From: Pandoraea terrigena | GTDB taxonomy: Bacteria; Pseudomonadota; Gammaproteobacteria; Burkholderiales; Burkholderiaceae | DNA: 64,000 nt | Assembly (NCBI RefSeq): GCF_902459705.1 | Contig: NZ_CABPRU010000002.1 | Span: forward strand, 310,001-374,000 | Direction: 5' to 3' | Shown here: positions 39,309-49,118 of the stretch, piece by piece | How positions within the stretch are numbered: position 1 is the first letter of the stretch | Layout of the letters: each line of letters begins with the position of its first letter | Notes under the pieces: model-generated | Seen by the model: the letters and a program-made list of their open reading frames with translations, nothing else | What the model was told of the DNA's origin: nothing | Databases searched by the model: none | Made by a program: the position numbers and the translations under genes

Positions 39309-40703
39309 TCACCAGATCCAGAACATCAACAGCCAGAGCCAGTTGACCAGCGCCAGCGCCGCCACGACACCGGCCATCCCGGCCAGACGCCGCCCAAGCG
39401 AGCGCGCATGCCGTCCGGTCACGCGCCAGCCAAGCCACAGGCTCCACAGCGTGGTCGCGGCGAGAATGGCGGCGCGCACATCGTTCGCCCAGTACACGGG
39501 CAGATGCTCGGCGCGCAGCAGACTGATCGTCGTGGCCGACAGGCCGATGAACACCCCGGCGCCGGCAATCGGAATCAGCGACTGCACCAAGTGATTGAAT
39601 CGCGACGTCTGCCACGGCCCCATCGCCCGGTTCGCCAGCGCAAAGAGCACCGTGAAAGCCAGGCCCAGCAGCAGACCGTTGCCGAGAATGTACGTGACGA
39701 CCATGCCGCCATCGAGCCACGAGAAGACGTCGCTCTGATCGGGATAATTGGTAAAGATGAACCACGGCGCATTCGTCTCGAACGGCCACATGATGTTGTG
39801 ATCGATGAGCCACGTGGCGAGCATCGTCTTGGTCGCCACGAACCACGGGTTCGCCGTCCAGTGGAACGCACCGATGGCCACGCCGAGCAGCCCATACATG
39901 ACGAGCACGCTGTCCCATACGCTGTTGTTTTCGGTCGCCCCGAACTTGACGATCTCGTCGCTCGGCGAGCGCCCCGTGAGCGCGATGGCGTCGCGATGCC
40001 CGGCGCAGCGACCGCACATATGGCATTGTGCGCCGCCCTTCATATTGCGCATCGGCACGAGCGGCGCGCAATTGACCGGGATGATCTTGTGACCGTTGGT
40101 GTGATACGACCGACGCCAGGCGTCTTCATTGACCTTGAAGTGGAACGGGGCCAGACGCGCGAGCAACGAGAACACGCCGTTGACCGGGCACAGGTACTTG
40201 CACCACACGCGTTTGTCGCGGCCATAGGAATAACCGATCACCATCGCGCCGATGGTTGAGCCGCCCAGCACCAGCAGTACCGCCTTCGGATACTGATACA
40301 CGCTGACCATCTGGCCATAGAGCGTGGTGCCGGCAAACGCCACGAACGGCCAGCCGCCCCAGCGCATCCAACGGGGAATGGCGCGCCCGCGTCCGTGGCG
40401 GCTCGCAAATTCCGAGAGCGTGCCTTCCGGGCACAGCACGCCGCACCAGACACGCCCCATCAAGACCATGCTGATGAGCACGAACGGCCACCAGATGCCC
40501 CAGAAGGTGAACTGCGCGAAGACGGTGAGGTTATTGAGGATGTGTGCCGTCTCGTCCGGCAACGGTAGCATGACCGGCACGCCGATGAGGAACGCGTACA
40601 CGAGCACGATGCCCCACTGCACGCCACGGATCAGCTTGCCGTGACGTTGCATCCAGAGCCCTGCGCGGGCCAGTCGGTTCGGGACAGGTATGGCGATGCT
40701 CAT
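39309..40703 (-). CDS. ftrD: FtrD-like polyferredoxin membrane protein (4Fe-4S)
   Basis: A 464-residue membrane protein with about ten hydrophobic segments and Cys motifs typical of NapH/CcoG-type iron-sulfur proteins: [12 protein letters not shown] and [12 protein letters not shown] near the N-terminus, and [12 protein letters not shown] near residue 235. It is the last gene of a four-gene set whose order (P19-like, cupredoxin, FTR1 permease, polyferredoxin) matches ftrABCD of Bordetella and Brucella, a ferrous-iron uptake system. It is inferred to pass electrons to the permease. The start is ATG 40703; a TTG two codons upstream is an alternative. Confidence 0.88.
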   Translation of the reverse strand: MSIAIPVPNRLARAGLWMQRHGKLIRGVQWGIVLVYAFLIGVPVMLPLPDETAHILNNLTVFAQFTFWGIWWPFVLISMVLMGRVWCGVLCPEGTLSEFASRHGRGRAIPRWMRWGGWPFVAFAGTTLYGQMVSVYQYPKAVLLVLGGSTIGAMVIGYSYGRDKRVWCKYLCPVNGVFSLLARLAPFHFKVNEDAWRRSYHTNGHKIIPVNCAPLVPMRNMKGGAQCHMCGRCAGHRDAIALTGRSPSDEIVKFGATENNSVWDSVLVMYGLLGVAIGAFHWTANPWFVATKTMLATWLIDHNIMWPFETNAPWFIFTNYPDQSDVFSWLDGGMVVTYILGNGLLLGLAFTVLFALANRAMGPWQTSRFNHLVQSLIPIAGAGVFIGLSATTISLLRAEHLPVYWANDVRAAILAATTLWSLWLGWRVTGRHARSLGRRLAGMAGVVAALALVNWLWLLMFWIW

Positions 40704-40853
40704 GCTCAATTCGTACGTCGGAGAAACAACCTTGTCAGGCTGACGGATCGTGCCGATGCCGGGGCGCTTGTGACGCTGGCATGTGCCTGTCCAGACAGAC
40801 CATTGTGGTGCACCGGCGGGACGGATTCACGCCCCCCGTTGCACGCTACCCGC

Positions 40854-41690
40854 TCAGGCGGGCTTGACCTGCTTGGCCGGCCCGTCCGCTCGCTTGAGCA
40901 GCGCCCAGATGAACAGCCAGTACACGCCATACACCAACAGGTTCATGCCGGCCGGATGCGCGCGATACCCCGTCAGGGTGGCGACGAGACTACCGAACGG
41001 GCTGGCGTCATCAAGCAGTGCGGAGGTGTCCCACAGTTGATCGACCAGCGTCGGCACCAACTCGAGCGAGATCAGGCGATCGAGCCCTGACTCCAGCAGC
41101 CCCGCTGCCAGTAACAGCAGCATGATTTCCGTCACGCGGAAGAACAGGCGCCACGAGAAGACCTTCCCGCCCAGTTGCAGCAGCCAGAACGTGGCGAGCG
41201 CCAGCGCAAAGCCGATCAGCACCGCGAGCCACATCGACGGCGGCACACTGCCTTGCTGGCCAAAGCCGATCCCGTACAGGAAAATGGCCGTCTCACTGCC
41301 TTCACGGGCGATGGCCAGCGCCACCAGCACGAGCACGCCCCACCATGTGCCCTGATCCTGGTTCTTGCGCAGCGACGATTCCATGTCGCGCTTGAGCGTG
41401 CGCCCGTGACGCTTCATCCAGAAAACCATCTGCACGATCAGCACGCAGGCGATCAGCACCATGGCGATCTGGAAGTAGTCCTGTGCGTTGCCCGAGAGCG
41501 CCTCGGTAAAACCGACGAGTGCGGCCCCCAACGCCACGGCCGCCGCAACCCCGAGCGCAACGCCGGCCCACAGATAAGGCAAGCCGCGCTTGGCACCGTG
41601 CTCAGGGTTGGCCAGCCACGCATGGAGAATGCCGACGACCAGCAATGCCTCGACGCTTTCGCGCCAGACGATGAACATGACCTGACCCAT
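40854..41690 (-). CDS. ftrC: FTR1-family iron permease (FtrC-like)
   Basis: A 278-residue permease with about seven membrane helices. It has two RExxE iron-binding motifs, IVWRESVEALLVVG near residue 10 and AIAREGSETAIFLYG near residue 125, as in yeast Ftr1 and EfeU. It lies between ftrB (58 bp) and ftrD (150 bp). Confidence 0.93.
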   Translation of the reverse strand: MGQVMFIVWRESVEALLVVGILHAWLANPEHGAKRGLPYLWAGVALGVAAAVALGAALVGFTEALSGNAQDYFQIAMVLIACVLIVQMVFWMKRHGRTLKRDMESSLRKNQDQGTWWGVLVLVALAIAREGSETAIFLYGIGFGQQGSVPPSMWLAVLIGFALALATFWLLQLGGKVFSWRLFFRVTEIMLLLLAAGLLESGLDRLISLELVPTLVDQLWDTSALLDDASPFGSLVATLTGYRAHPAGMNLLVYGVYWLFIWALLKRADGPAKQVKPA

Positions 41691-41748
41691 CGTGTGATTC
41701 CTCTTGTGATGCCTGTCTTACCGTATGTCCAGAACGACTTCCGCCGGC

Positions 41749-42105
41749 TTACTTGGCGACGATCACGCCTTGCGCCTGCTGATGGAAATCGTCGAAAAAC
41801 TTGTACTCGCCGGGTTGCAGCGGCGCGATCACCACAAACGACTGCGCGCCCGGTGCGAGCACCTTCTCCTTGCGAAGTTGCAGGCTCTCGAACTCGACGG
41901 CGTTCGTTCCGGTGTTGTGCACCTCGATCTTGATGCGCTTGCCGGCCGGCACCTCGATGCGGGCCGGGTTGAGCTTGCCGTTGTTCATCTCCAGCCGGAA
42001 AGTGGGCAAGTCGTCGGCGCGAGCGAGCGACGGCGCGCCCAGCACGAACAAGGTCGCCACCACGGCAATCATCGAGGCCAGCAGGCGCGCGATGCGCTGA
42101 TTCAT
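41749..42105 (-). CDS. ftrB: Periplasmic cupredoxin-domain protein (FtrB-like)
   Basis: A 118-residue protein with a signal peptide (to about ARA-DDLPT) and a cupredoxin-like fold: LNPARIEVPAGKRIKIEVHNTGTNAVEFES and YKFFDDFHQQAQGVIVAK at the C-terminus. A copper-oxidase role coupled to Fe2+ uptake is proposed for its homologues. The ATG at 42105 is preferred (AGAAGG upstream). Confidence 0.87.
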   Translation of the reverse strand: MNQRIARLLASMIAVVATLFVLGAPSLARADDLPTFRLEMNNGKLNPARIEVPAGKRIKIEVHNTGTNAVEFESLQLRKEKVLAPGAQSFVVIAPLQPGEYKFFDDFHQQAQGVIVAK

Positions 42106-42172
42106 CCTTCTGCTCCAAACGAAAACAGCGCCGGCCCCCAGGCCAACGCCGAATCTGGGTGATATGGGTGGC

Positions 42173-42796
42173 TTAGTACCCGCCCTTCTTGCCAATCCCC
42201 GAGAAAATGAAATCCACTTCCTTGGTCAGAGGCTTGAACCACGGACCCACACCGGTTTCCTTGTCGACGTGACGGCCAAAGCACCATGGCCCCATGCCGC
42301 CATGCGCCGCATGGGCACCGGCCGCTGGCGTGGCACCCATCTTGCAGCCGAATGCCTGCAGCGTGCCCGGCGCATTGACAACCATCGTCAGCTTGTACTT
42401 GCCGACCCCGGCCAGCTTGACGTTATCGCCATAGTGCGGGCCATCGCTCGCGACCATCGGCATCATCAGACCGTCGATGGACGCGCCATCCGGGGTCTTG
42501 CCGTCGCTCTTCATCTTTTGCAGCTTGTAGGTGATTTCCAGCCCCGGAATCCAATCGCCTTCGGCATACCCGTTCGGATTCTTGGCGATCGCGTGAATAT
42601 CCGCTTCGAGGTGGATGTCCGACTTGGCGGCATCGCGCATCATGCCGGCCGGTTCCATCGTGACCGGCTGGAGATACACCGTGTTGATTTCCATGCCCGC
42701 CACGTTCAGCGGTTTACCGATGGGGAACTCGGCGGCATTCGCCAGGGTAGCCACACCGGCAAGCAACACCGCGGCCACGAGGGATTTCACGCGCAT
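42173..42796 (-). CDS. ftrA: Periplasmic iron-binding protein, P19/Tp34 type (FtrA-like)
   Basis: A 207-residue periplasmic protein with a cleavable signal (cut after ANA-AEFPI) and the metal-binding pattern of P19-type proteins: MEINTVYLQPVTMEPAGMM, then SDIHLEADIHAIAKNPNGY with histidines, and a C-terminal HGGMGPWCFGRH. It opens the ftr operon. The ATG at 42796 has GGAG upstream. A Fur-box candidate overlaps its leader. Confidence 0.9.
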   Translation of the reverse strand: MRVKSLVAAVLLAGVATLANAAEFPIGKPLNVAGMEINTVYLQPVTMEPAGMMRDAAKSDIHLEADIHAIAKNPNGYAEGDWIPGLEITYKLQKMKSDGKTPDGASIDGLMMPMVASDGPHYGDNVKLAGVGKYKLTMVVNAPGTLQAFGCKMGATPAAGAHAAHGGMGPWCFGRHVDKETGVGPWFKPLTKEVDFIFSGIGKKGGY

Positions 42797-42824
42797 ACAC
42801 ACTCCAGATTGACAAAGAAGTTAA

Positions 42825-42871
42825 TGCAAACAATTCTCAGTAATTTTAGCACTAACGCATTCGCCAGACAA
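42825..42871 (-). promoter_or_regulatory. Promoter with Fur-box candidate upstream of ftrABCD
   Basis: On the minus strand, TTGTCT (42871-42866) is followed after 17 bp by TAAAAT (42848-42843). Just downstream TGCAAACAATTCTCA (plus strand 42825-42839) matches the inverted-repeat core TGATAATNATTATCA at 11 of 14 non-N positions. Iron repression of ftr is thus inferred. Confidence 0.55.
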
Positions 42872-42986
42872 ATGCGCGAAGTCAAGGCAACCGGGAAATA
42901 AACGCGAAATTTGTACACGGCGCGAGCGTCGGCGGGGGCGCGGGGCGATTCTTGGCCGCCCGTTACGGAAAATTACCGGTCGAGGC

Positions 42987-43448
42987 TCAGGGCAGCACGC
43001 CGCCCCGGTCGATCTTGCGGGCGAGCACGACCGAAGTCGTCGTGCGGGTAACGCCATCGACCTCGCCAATCGTGTCGAGCAAAGCGTCGAGCTGGTCTGC
43101 CGACGCCGCGTGCAGCCAGGCGACGTAGTCAAACTCGCCGCTCACGGTGCACAGCAGGTGAATCTCCGGCATCTTGTTCAGACGCCGCAACACATCTCGC
43201 CCCGAGCGTGGTTGCACGCTGATGCCGACACAGGCCTGCAACCCGCCACCGGCGGCGTCCTGCCCGAGTCGCACCGTGTAGCCGGCGATCACGCCCGCTC
43301 GCTCGAGCCGCGCCAGGCGGGCCACTACGGTGGTGCGCGCCACGCCGAGCCTGCGCGCCAGATTGGCCGTGCTCTCGCGCGCATTCACCCGCAGCAGGGC
43401 GAGCAGGCGACGGTCGAGTTCATCGAGTGCGGTCGCGGACAGCGTCAT
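42987..43448 (-). CDS. Lrp/AsnC-family transcriptional regulator
   Basis: A 153-residue regulator: N-terminal helix-turn-helix (LDELDRRLLALLRVNARESTANLARRLGVARTTVVARLARLERAG) and C-terminal RAM ligand domain (GISVQPRSGRDVLRRLNKMPEIHLLCTVSGEFDYVAWL). It diverges from an amino-acid ABC transporter, so that transporter is its likely target. A TATAAT is visible on the minus strand (43496-43491) upstream of its start, without an obvious -35. Confidence 0.93.
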   Translation of the reverse strand: MTLSATALDELDRRLLALLRVNARESTANLARRLGVARTTVVARLARLERAGVIAGYTVRLGQDAAGGGLQACVGISVQPRSGRDVLRRLNKMPEIHLLCTVSGEFDYVAWLHAASADQLDALLDTIGEVDGVTRTTTSVVLARKIDRGGVLP

Positions 43449-43850
43449 CGGATTTCGCCTTGAGTGTCATCATCGGAATTACAAAGCGCGATTATAGAAC
43501 CCGGAACCGCACCGCCGCGCCCGGCGCTCCCCATTGTCCGACAGCAAGAGATACGATGACATGCGCGCGCAATCCATCGCTATCCATGCATCGTTGAAGC
43601 CGCCTCATGCAGCATGCGGCGGGTTGCCCCGCGGGGCGGGATGCCCTTTAACCCCTTTCCCGACAAGGCAATACCCAAGGGTATCCCCCCAATCCTCCAC
43701 GCTTGACAACGCCGATCCACGGTGCGCAAAATCGCACCACTCATATGACGACGTACAAGAAAGACCCTCCACGGCGATTGCGGATGTCATGACCGCAACC
43801 GACTGCCTGGCGCGTCGGCCCCGAAACGTCACCGGAGACAGACGCTTGCC
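43449..43850. other. Divergent intergenic region, Lrp gene/amino-acid transporter
   Basis: About 400 bp with the promoter/operator described separately and no gene that I can support. A short ORF in the region has no RBS and no recognisable features. Confidence 0.6.
43703..43738 (+). promoter_or_regulatory. Promoter and overlapping inverted-repeat operator of the amino-acid transporter
   Basis: TTGACA (43703-43708), an 18-bp spacer and CAAAAT (43727-43732) form a promoter candidate about 110 bp before the permease gene. The -10 lies inside GGTGCG (43721-43726) and CGCACC (43733-43738), a perfect 6-bp inverted repeat. A bound regulator would block or bend this promoter. Confidence 0.5.
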
Positions 43851-44669
43851 ATGCATTTCTCGCTGAATTTCGCCCCGCTGCTTCCTTACTGGCCGGTGTT
43901 CCTGGAAGGCGCGTGGCTTACGTTGAGGATGACCGTGATCGCGGTCGTCATCGGCACCGCCGTCGGCACGCTGGTCGCCTTTGCCAAGCGTAGCCGCCGG
44001 CGCTGGCTGGCCCGCCTGTGCAGCCTTTATATCGAGGCGGTGCGCAATACGCCGTTCCTCGTCCAGATCTTCCTGCTGTACTTCGGACTGGCTAGCGTGG
44101 GCGTGCACATGCCGACGTTCGCCGCGTCGGTCATTGCGATGGTGATCAACATCGGCGCGTACGCGGCGGAGATCATTCGCGCGGGGCTGGAATCGGTGCC
44201 GCGTGGCCAGATCGAGGCCGCCGAGTGCCTGGGGCTGTCGAAATGGCGCATCGCGTGGCACGTCATGCTCCAACCATCCATCGAGAAGGTGTATCCGGCG
44301 CTCACCACCCAGTTCATTCTGATGATGCAGGCCTCCGCCATGGCCTCGCAGATTTCGGCCGAAGAACTGACGGCCGTGGCCAACACCGTGCAATCGGACA
44401 CGTTCCGCTCGCTCGAGACCTACATCGTCGTGGCCGCCCTTTATCTTGGCCTCTCGCTGTTGGTGAAGCTCGTGGCGTGGGCCGCTGGCGAGTACTTCTT
44501 CAAGCGCCGCCGCATCGTGCGGCGCGCTGCGGCGCAGACCGCCCAGGCGGCACGCCGCCGAGCCGCGGCGTCGCGCGCCGCCGGTCTGCTGAATGCCTCG
44601 GGTAACGCAGGGACACCGGGAGCGTCAGGCCAATCGGGCACCAACGCCGCGCAACGGAGCACCTCATGA
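43851..44669 (+). CDS. Polar amino-acid ABC transporter permease
   Basis: A 272-residue permease of the His/Glu/Gln (HisM/GlnP) type with about five membrane helices, the segment EAVRNTPFLVQIFLLYFGL near residue 62, and the EAA-type loop VPRGQIEAAECLGLSKWRIAWHVMLQP. The C-terminus carries an unusual 60-residue Arg/Ala/Gly-rich extension after KLVAWAAGEYFF. It overlaps the next permease by 4 bp (ATGA). Confidence 0.92.
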   Translation: MHFSLNFAPLLPYWPVFLEGAWLTLRMTVIAVVIGTAVGTLVAFAKRSRRRWLARLCSLYIEAVRNTPFLVQIFLLYFGLASVGVHMPTFAASVIAMVINIGAYAAEIIRAGLESVPRGQIEAAECLGLSKWRIAWHVMLQPSIEKVYPALTTQFILMMQASAMASQISAEELTAVANTVQSDTFRSLETYIVVAALYLGLSLLVKLVAWAAGEYFFKRRRIVRRAAAQTAQAARRRAAASRAAGLLNASGNAGTPGASGQSGTNAAQRSTS

Positions 44670-45302
44670 TCGGCAACTTCTCCTGGACGTATTTAGGCTA
44701 CATGGTGCAGTCGATTGGCTGGACACTTGTGCTCTCGCTCATCGCCTTCGTTCTCGGCAGTGCGGGCGGCTTTGTCGTGATGCTCGGGCGCATCTCGCCG
44801 CGCCGATGGCTGCGCTTGCCCGTCCAGGTCTTCATCGAAGCGATCCAGGGCATCCCCCTGCTGATCCTGCTCTTCATCGTCTACTTCGGCCTGTCGGTCT
44901 ATGGCTTCGAGCTGCCCGCCATCGTGGCGGCCGCGCTGGCGCTGATGGTCTACACCAGCGCGTACCTCGGCGACATCTGGCGCGGCTGCGTCGAAGCGAT
45001 GCCACGGGCGCAATGGGAGGCCGCGGAGTGCCTCTCGCTCTCGCGCTGGCAGACGCTGCGCCTGGTCATCATTCCGCAGGCAGTGCGCCTTTCGCTGCCG
45101 CCGACCATCGGCTTCCTGGTGCAGATCATCAAGATGACGTCGCTCGCGTCGGTGATCGGTTTCGTGGAGCTCACGCGCGCCGGACAGATCATCAACAACT
45201 CGATTTTCCAACCCTTCCTCGTGTTCTCGCTGGTCGGGGTTTTTTATTTCGTGCTGTGCTATCCGCTCTCGCGCTGGAGCGCATCACTGGAGGGCAAGCT
45301 CA

Positions 45303-45319
<17 letters not shown>
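44666..45319 (+). CDS. Polar amino-acid ABC transporter permease (second)
   Basis: A 217-residue HisQ/GlnP-type permease; EAIQGIPLLILLFIVYFGL and AMPRAQWEAAECLSLSRWQTLRLVIIPQ (EAA loop) are visible. Its start overlaps the first permease stop and its end overlaps the ATPase start by 17 bp, showing tight translational coupling. Confidence 0.93.
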
Positions 45320-46031
<712 letters not shown>

Positions 46032-46074
46032 TCCGGCCACGCAAGACAATCCACAACTCCAAGGAGACCTCTGC

Positions 46075-46872
46075 ATGACTCTCAAGACATTGCTCACCCA
46101 GACCTGCGCCGCCGTCCTGCTTGGCGCCATGGCGCACGCCGCCCTTGCCGATCAGCTCGACGACATCAAGAAGGCGGGCAAGATCCGCATTGCGATCGCC
46201 ATGGGCACGCCGCTTTACTCGTACGCCGACGCCAACCTGCAGCCGGTAGGCTCGGACGTCGAAACGGCCAAGCTGCTGGCGCAGGATCTGGGCGTGAAGC
46301 TCGACATCGTGTCAGTGACGAACGCCGCGCGCATCCCGACGCTGCAGTCGAACCGCGCCGATATCGTGGTGGCCGATCTCTCGATCTCGCCAGAGCGTCA
46401 GAAGGTGATCGATTTTTCGATGCCATACGCGGTCATTTCGATCATCGTGGGCGGCCCCAAGAGCATGGTCATCAAGGGTTACGACGACCTGAACGGCAAG
46501 CGCGTCGGCCTGACCCGCGCGACCGTCAACGATTCGCTCACCACCCAGAACGCCAAGGGCGCGCAGATCGTGCGTTACGAAGACGACGCCACGCTCATCA
46601 CATCGATGGTGACCGGTCAGGTCGACATCTTCTCGAGCACCCCGTCGAATCTCGGCGAGATGCAAAAGCGTGCACCGGACAAGAACCTCGAATTGAAGTT
46701 TGCCCAGAAGGAATTCGATCTGGGCATCGCGCTCAACAAGAATCAGCCGGCGCTCAAGGATTGGATCAATCACTGGGTAAAGACCAATTTGAAGAACGGC
46801 AAGCTCAACGCGATCTACAAGAAGTACCACGGTCGCGATCTGCCGGAGAGCGTGGTCAAGGGCGCGGCGTAA
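46075..46872 (+). CDS. Polar amino-acid ABC transporter substrate-binding protein
   Basis: A 265-residue binding protein with signal peptide (cut near ALA-DQLDD) and the SBP-family-3 pattern: IKKAGKIRIAIAMGTPLYSYAD, NRADIVVADLSISPERQKVIDFSMPY, and GYDDLNGKRVGLTRATVNDSL. AAGGAG lies 8 bp before the ATG. The ligand is a polar amino acid or related compound, not resolved. Confidence 0.92.
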   Translation: MTLKTLLTQTCAAVLLGAMAHAALADQLDDIKKAGKIRIAIAMGTPLYSYADANLQPVGSDVETAKLLAQDLGVKLDIVSVTNAARIPTLQSNRADIVVADLSISPERQKVIDFSMPYAVISIIVGGPKSMVIKGYDDLNGKRVGLTRATVNDSLTTQNAKGAQIVRYEDDATLITSMVTGQVDIFSSTPSNLGEMQKRAPDKNLELKFAQKEFDLGIALNKNQPALKDWINHWVKTNLKNGKLNAIYKKYHGRDLPESVVKGAA

Positions 46873-47059
46873 GACCGCGGCCGGCCGCGGCGAATGCTCG
46901 TCGATGCCCTGGCGTCGACCGGCCATTCGTCGCTGGGCATCCCCTGGCGGCCGCGACACGATGTCGCACCGCCTTCGCTCGGGAATCGCTGGTGGCGCCG
47001 GACGGAACGCGGTAAGTTAGCGGCTTGCCTTCAACACGTTCCCCGGCTGCGCCCCTCCG

Positions 47060-47518
47060 ATGACCGACCGTTCCCTTTTCCCGACCGCCTGCCTCACGCT
47101 CCCCGCGTTTGCCGCTCGCCGATGGCGTGATACGCCGATGTTCGTGCTGCTCGCGCTGCTCACCGCGCTCACTCCCGTGAGCACGCGTGCCGCACCGGCC
47201 ATGGCCGCAGGCGACGTCGAGGCGGGCAAGACATTGTTTGCAGCGCGCTGTGCGTCGTGCCATGCGCTCGGCCCGATGGCGACGTCGGGCTTCGGCCCGC
47301 AACTCAACCATATCGTCAACCGCCGGGCAGGCAGCCTGCCGGACTTCGATTACTCGACGGCGATGAAGCAGTCCGGCATCGTCTGGGACGACAGGACGCT
47401 CGCCGCCTTCGTCGCCGATCCGGGCAAGACCGTGCCGGGCACGAAGATGCGCTTCTGGGGCATCGGCAACGAGCGCAAGGTGGCCGACCTGCTCGCCTAC
47501 CTGCACACGTTCAAGTGA
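47060..47518 (+). CDS. Class I c-type cytochrome
   Basis: A 152-residue protein with one CASCH heme site (about residue 65) after an N-terminal hydrophobic signal (MFVLLALLTALTPVSTRAA). The axial Met is in PGTKMRFWGI, with C-terminal NERKVADLLAYLHTF, as in cytochrome c2/c550 types. The start is uncertain: ATG 47060 or ATG 47138; neither has a clear SD. It is convergent with the SulP gene. Confidence 0.88.
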   Translation: MTDRSLFPTACLTLPAFAARRWRDTPMFVLLALLTALTPVSTRAAPAMAAGDVEAGKTLFAARCASCHALGPMATSGFGPQLNHIVNRRAGSLPDFDYSTAMKQSGIVWDDRTLAAFVADPGKTVPGTKMRFWGIGNERKVADLLAYLHTFK

Positions 47519-47544
47519 CGTGAGGCCATCCGCCGGCGAGCGTG

Positions 47545-49032
47545 TCAGGCCTCGACGAGGCTGACGCCGGCACGCTCGAGCAGGTGTTGATTGCGCGGCG
47601 AGAGATTGACGAAGCACAGGCTTCGGCCCGACTTCCGATAACGCTCGCGGAGCGCCTCGAACGCCACGATGGCCGAGTGATCCGCCACGTGCAAATGACG
47701 GCAATCCACGACGATCCGGTGCACATCCGTCAACGGCTGGAACAGGTCCTGGAAATTGGCGGTCGACGCGAAGAACAACGTGCCGTGCAGGACGTAGGTG
47801 CGGGCGTCGTCGCCGTTCTCGTGCACGTCGGCGCGAATCTCGCGGGCATGTTGCCAGGCGAAGTTGAGTGCGGCGATGACGATGCCGCACATCACCGCGA
47901 CAGCCAGATCCGTGAAGACGGTGATGACCGTCACCGCGACGATCACGAGGGCGTCGTTGCGGGGCACCTTGCCCAGCACGCGAAGCGAGCCCCAGGCGAA
48001 CGTCTGCTGGGCAACGACGAGCATCACCCCGACGAGCGCCGCCAGCGGAATCCGCTCGATGAGTGGGGACAGGCACAGCACGAACAGCAGGATCATGATG
48101 CCGGCCGTTGCGCCCGAAACGCGACTGCGCCCGCCCGAACTCAGGTTGATCATGGTCTGGCCGATCATGGCGCAGCCCCCCATCCCCCCAAACATCCCCG
48201 ATACGACATTCGACACGCCGAGCGCGAGGCATTCGCGATTCGGGCGGCCGCGCGTTTGCGTGATCTCGTCAGTGAGGTTGAAGGTAAGCAGCGTCTCGAG
48301 CAGACCGACCATCGCCATGAGCGATGCGTAGGGGAAGACGATCCCCAGCGTCTCCAGATCGAACGGCACGTGCGGCAGATGCAGGGACGGCAGCGCCCCG
48401 GCGATGTGCGCCATGTCGCCGAGCGTGCGCGTGGGCAGGTGCAACCCCTGGCTGAGGAGTCCGACACCGACGATGGCGACCAGCGCAGGCGGTACGGCTT
48501 TCGTCACGCGCGGCAGCCCGTAGACGATCAGCATCGTGAGCGCGACCAGCGCGCACATGATCGCCAGCGGCGTGCCTTGCAACCAGACATCGCCTTGCGG
48601 GGTGGCGCGCTTGAAGTGCTCCAGTTGCGCCATGGCGATAATGATCGCGAGTCCGTTCACGAACCCGATCATCACCGGGTGCGGCACCATGCGAATCAGC
48701 TTGCCGAGACGCAGCAGGCCGAAGAGCATCATGAGCACGCCGCCCAGGACGACGGTCGCGAGCAGGTATTGCACACCGTGCTGGACGACCAGCGCGACGA
48801 TAACGACCGCCATTGATCCGGCAGCCCCGGAGATCATGCCAGGACGACCGCCGAAGATGGCGGTGAGCGCGCAAAGGATGAAGGCCCCGTAGAGGCCCAT
48901 GAGCGGGTTGACTTGAGCGACCAGCGCGAAGGCGATGCACTCGGGCACCAGCGCGAACGACGTGGTCAGTCCGGCAAGGACATTACCGGGGAGATTCGGG
49001 AGCCACTGCTCCCGAAGTGTTTGAGACTTCAT
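47545..49032 (-). CDS. SulP-family (SLC26) inorganic anion transporter
   Basis: A 495-residue transporter with about ten to twelve hydrophobic helices followed by a cytoplasmic STAS domain. The N-terminal membrane part includes NVLAGLTTSFALVPECIAFALVAQVNPLMGLYG, the family signature region; the C-terminal 100 residues (HRIVVDCRHLHVADHSAIVAFEAL) are the STAS domain. Substrate (sulfate, bicarbonate or other anion) is unknown. The start is ATG 49032; a GTG five codons upstream is an alternative. Confidence 0.9.
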   Translation of the reverse strand: MKSQTLREQWLPNLPGNVLAGLTTSFALVPECIAFALVAQVNPLMGLYGAFILCALTAIFGGRPGMISGAAGSMAVVIVALVVQHGVQYLLATVVLGGVLMMLFGLLRLGKLIRMVPHPVMIGFVNGLAIIIAMAQLEHFKRATPQGDVWLQGTPLAIMCALVALTMLIVYGLPRVTKAVPPALVAIVGVGLLSQGLHLPTRTLGDMAHIAGALPSLHLPHVPFDLETLGIVFPYASLMAMVGLLETLLTFNLTDEITQTRGRPNRECLALGVSNVVSGMFGGMGGCAMIGQTMINLSSGGRSRVSGATAGIMILLFVLCLSPLIERIPLAALVGVMLVVAQQTFAWGSLRVLGKVPRNDALVIVAVTVITVFTDLAVAVMCGIVIAALNFAWQHAREIRADVHENGDDARTYVLHGTLFFASTANFQDLFQPLTDVHRIVVDCRHLHVADHSAIVAFEALRERYRKSGRSLCFVNLSPRNQHLLERAGVSLVEA

Positions 49033-49118
49033 AAAATGACGTTCCACGTTGGACGCGCATTTTACCAGTCCCGGTGTTCTCGCACGGATTCATGACGGAA
49101 ATTCGCGACGGAAGCGAC

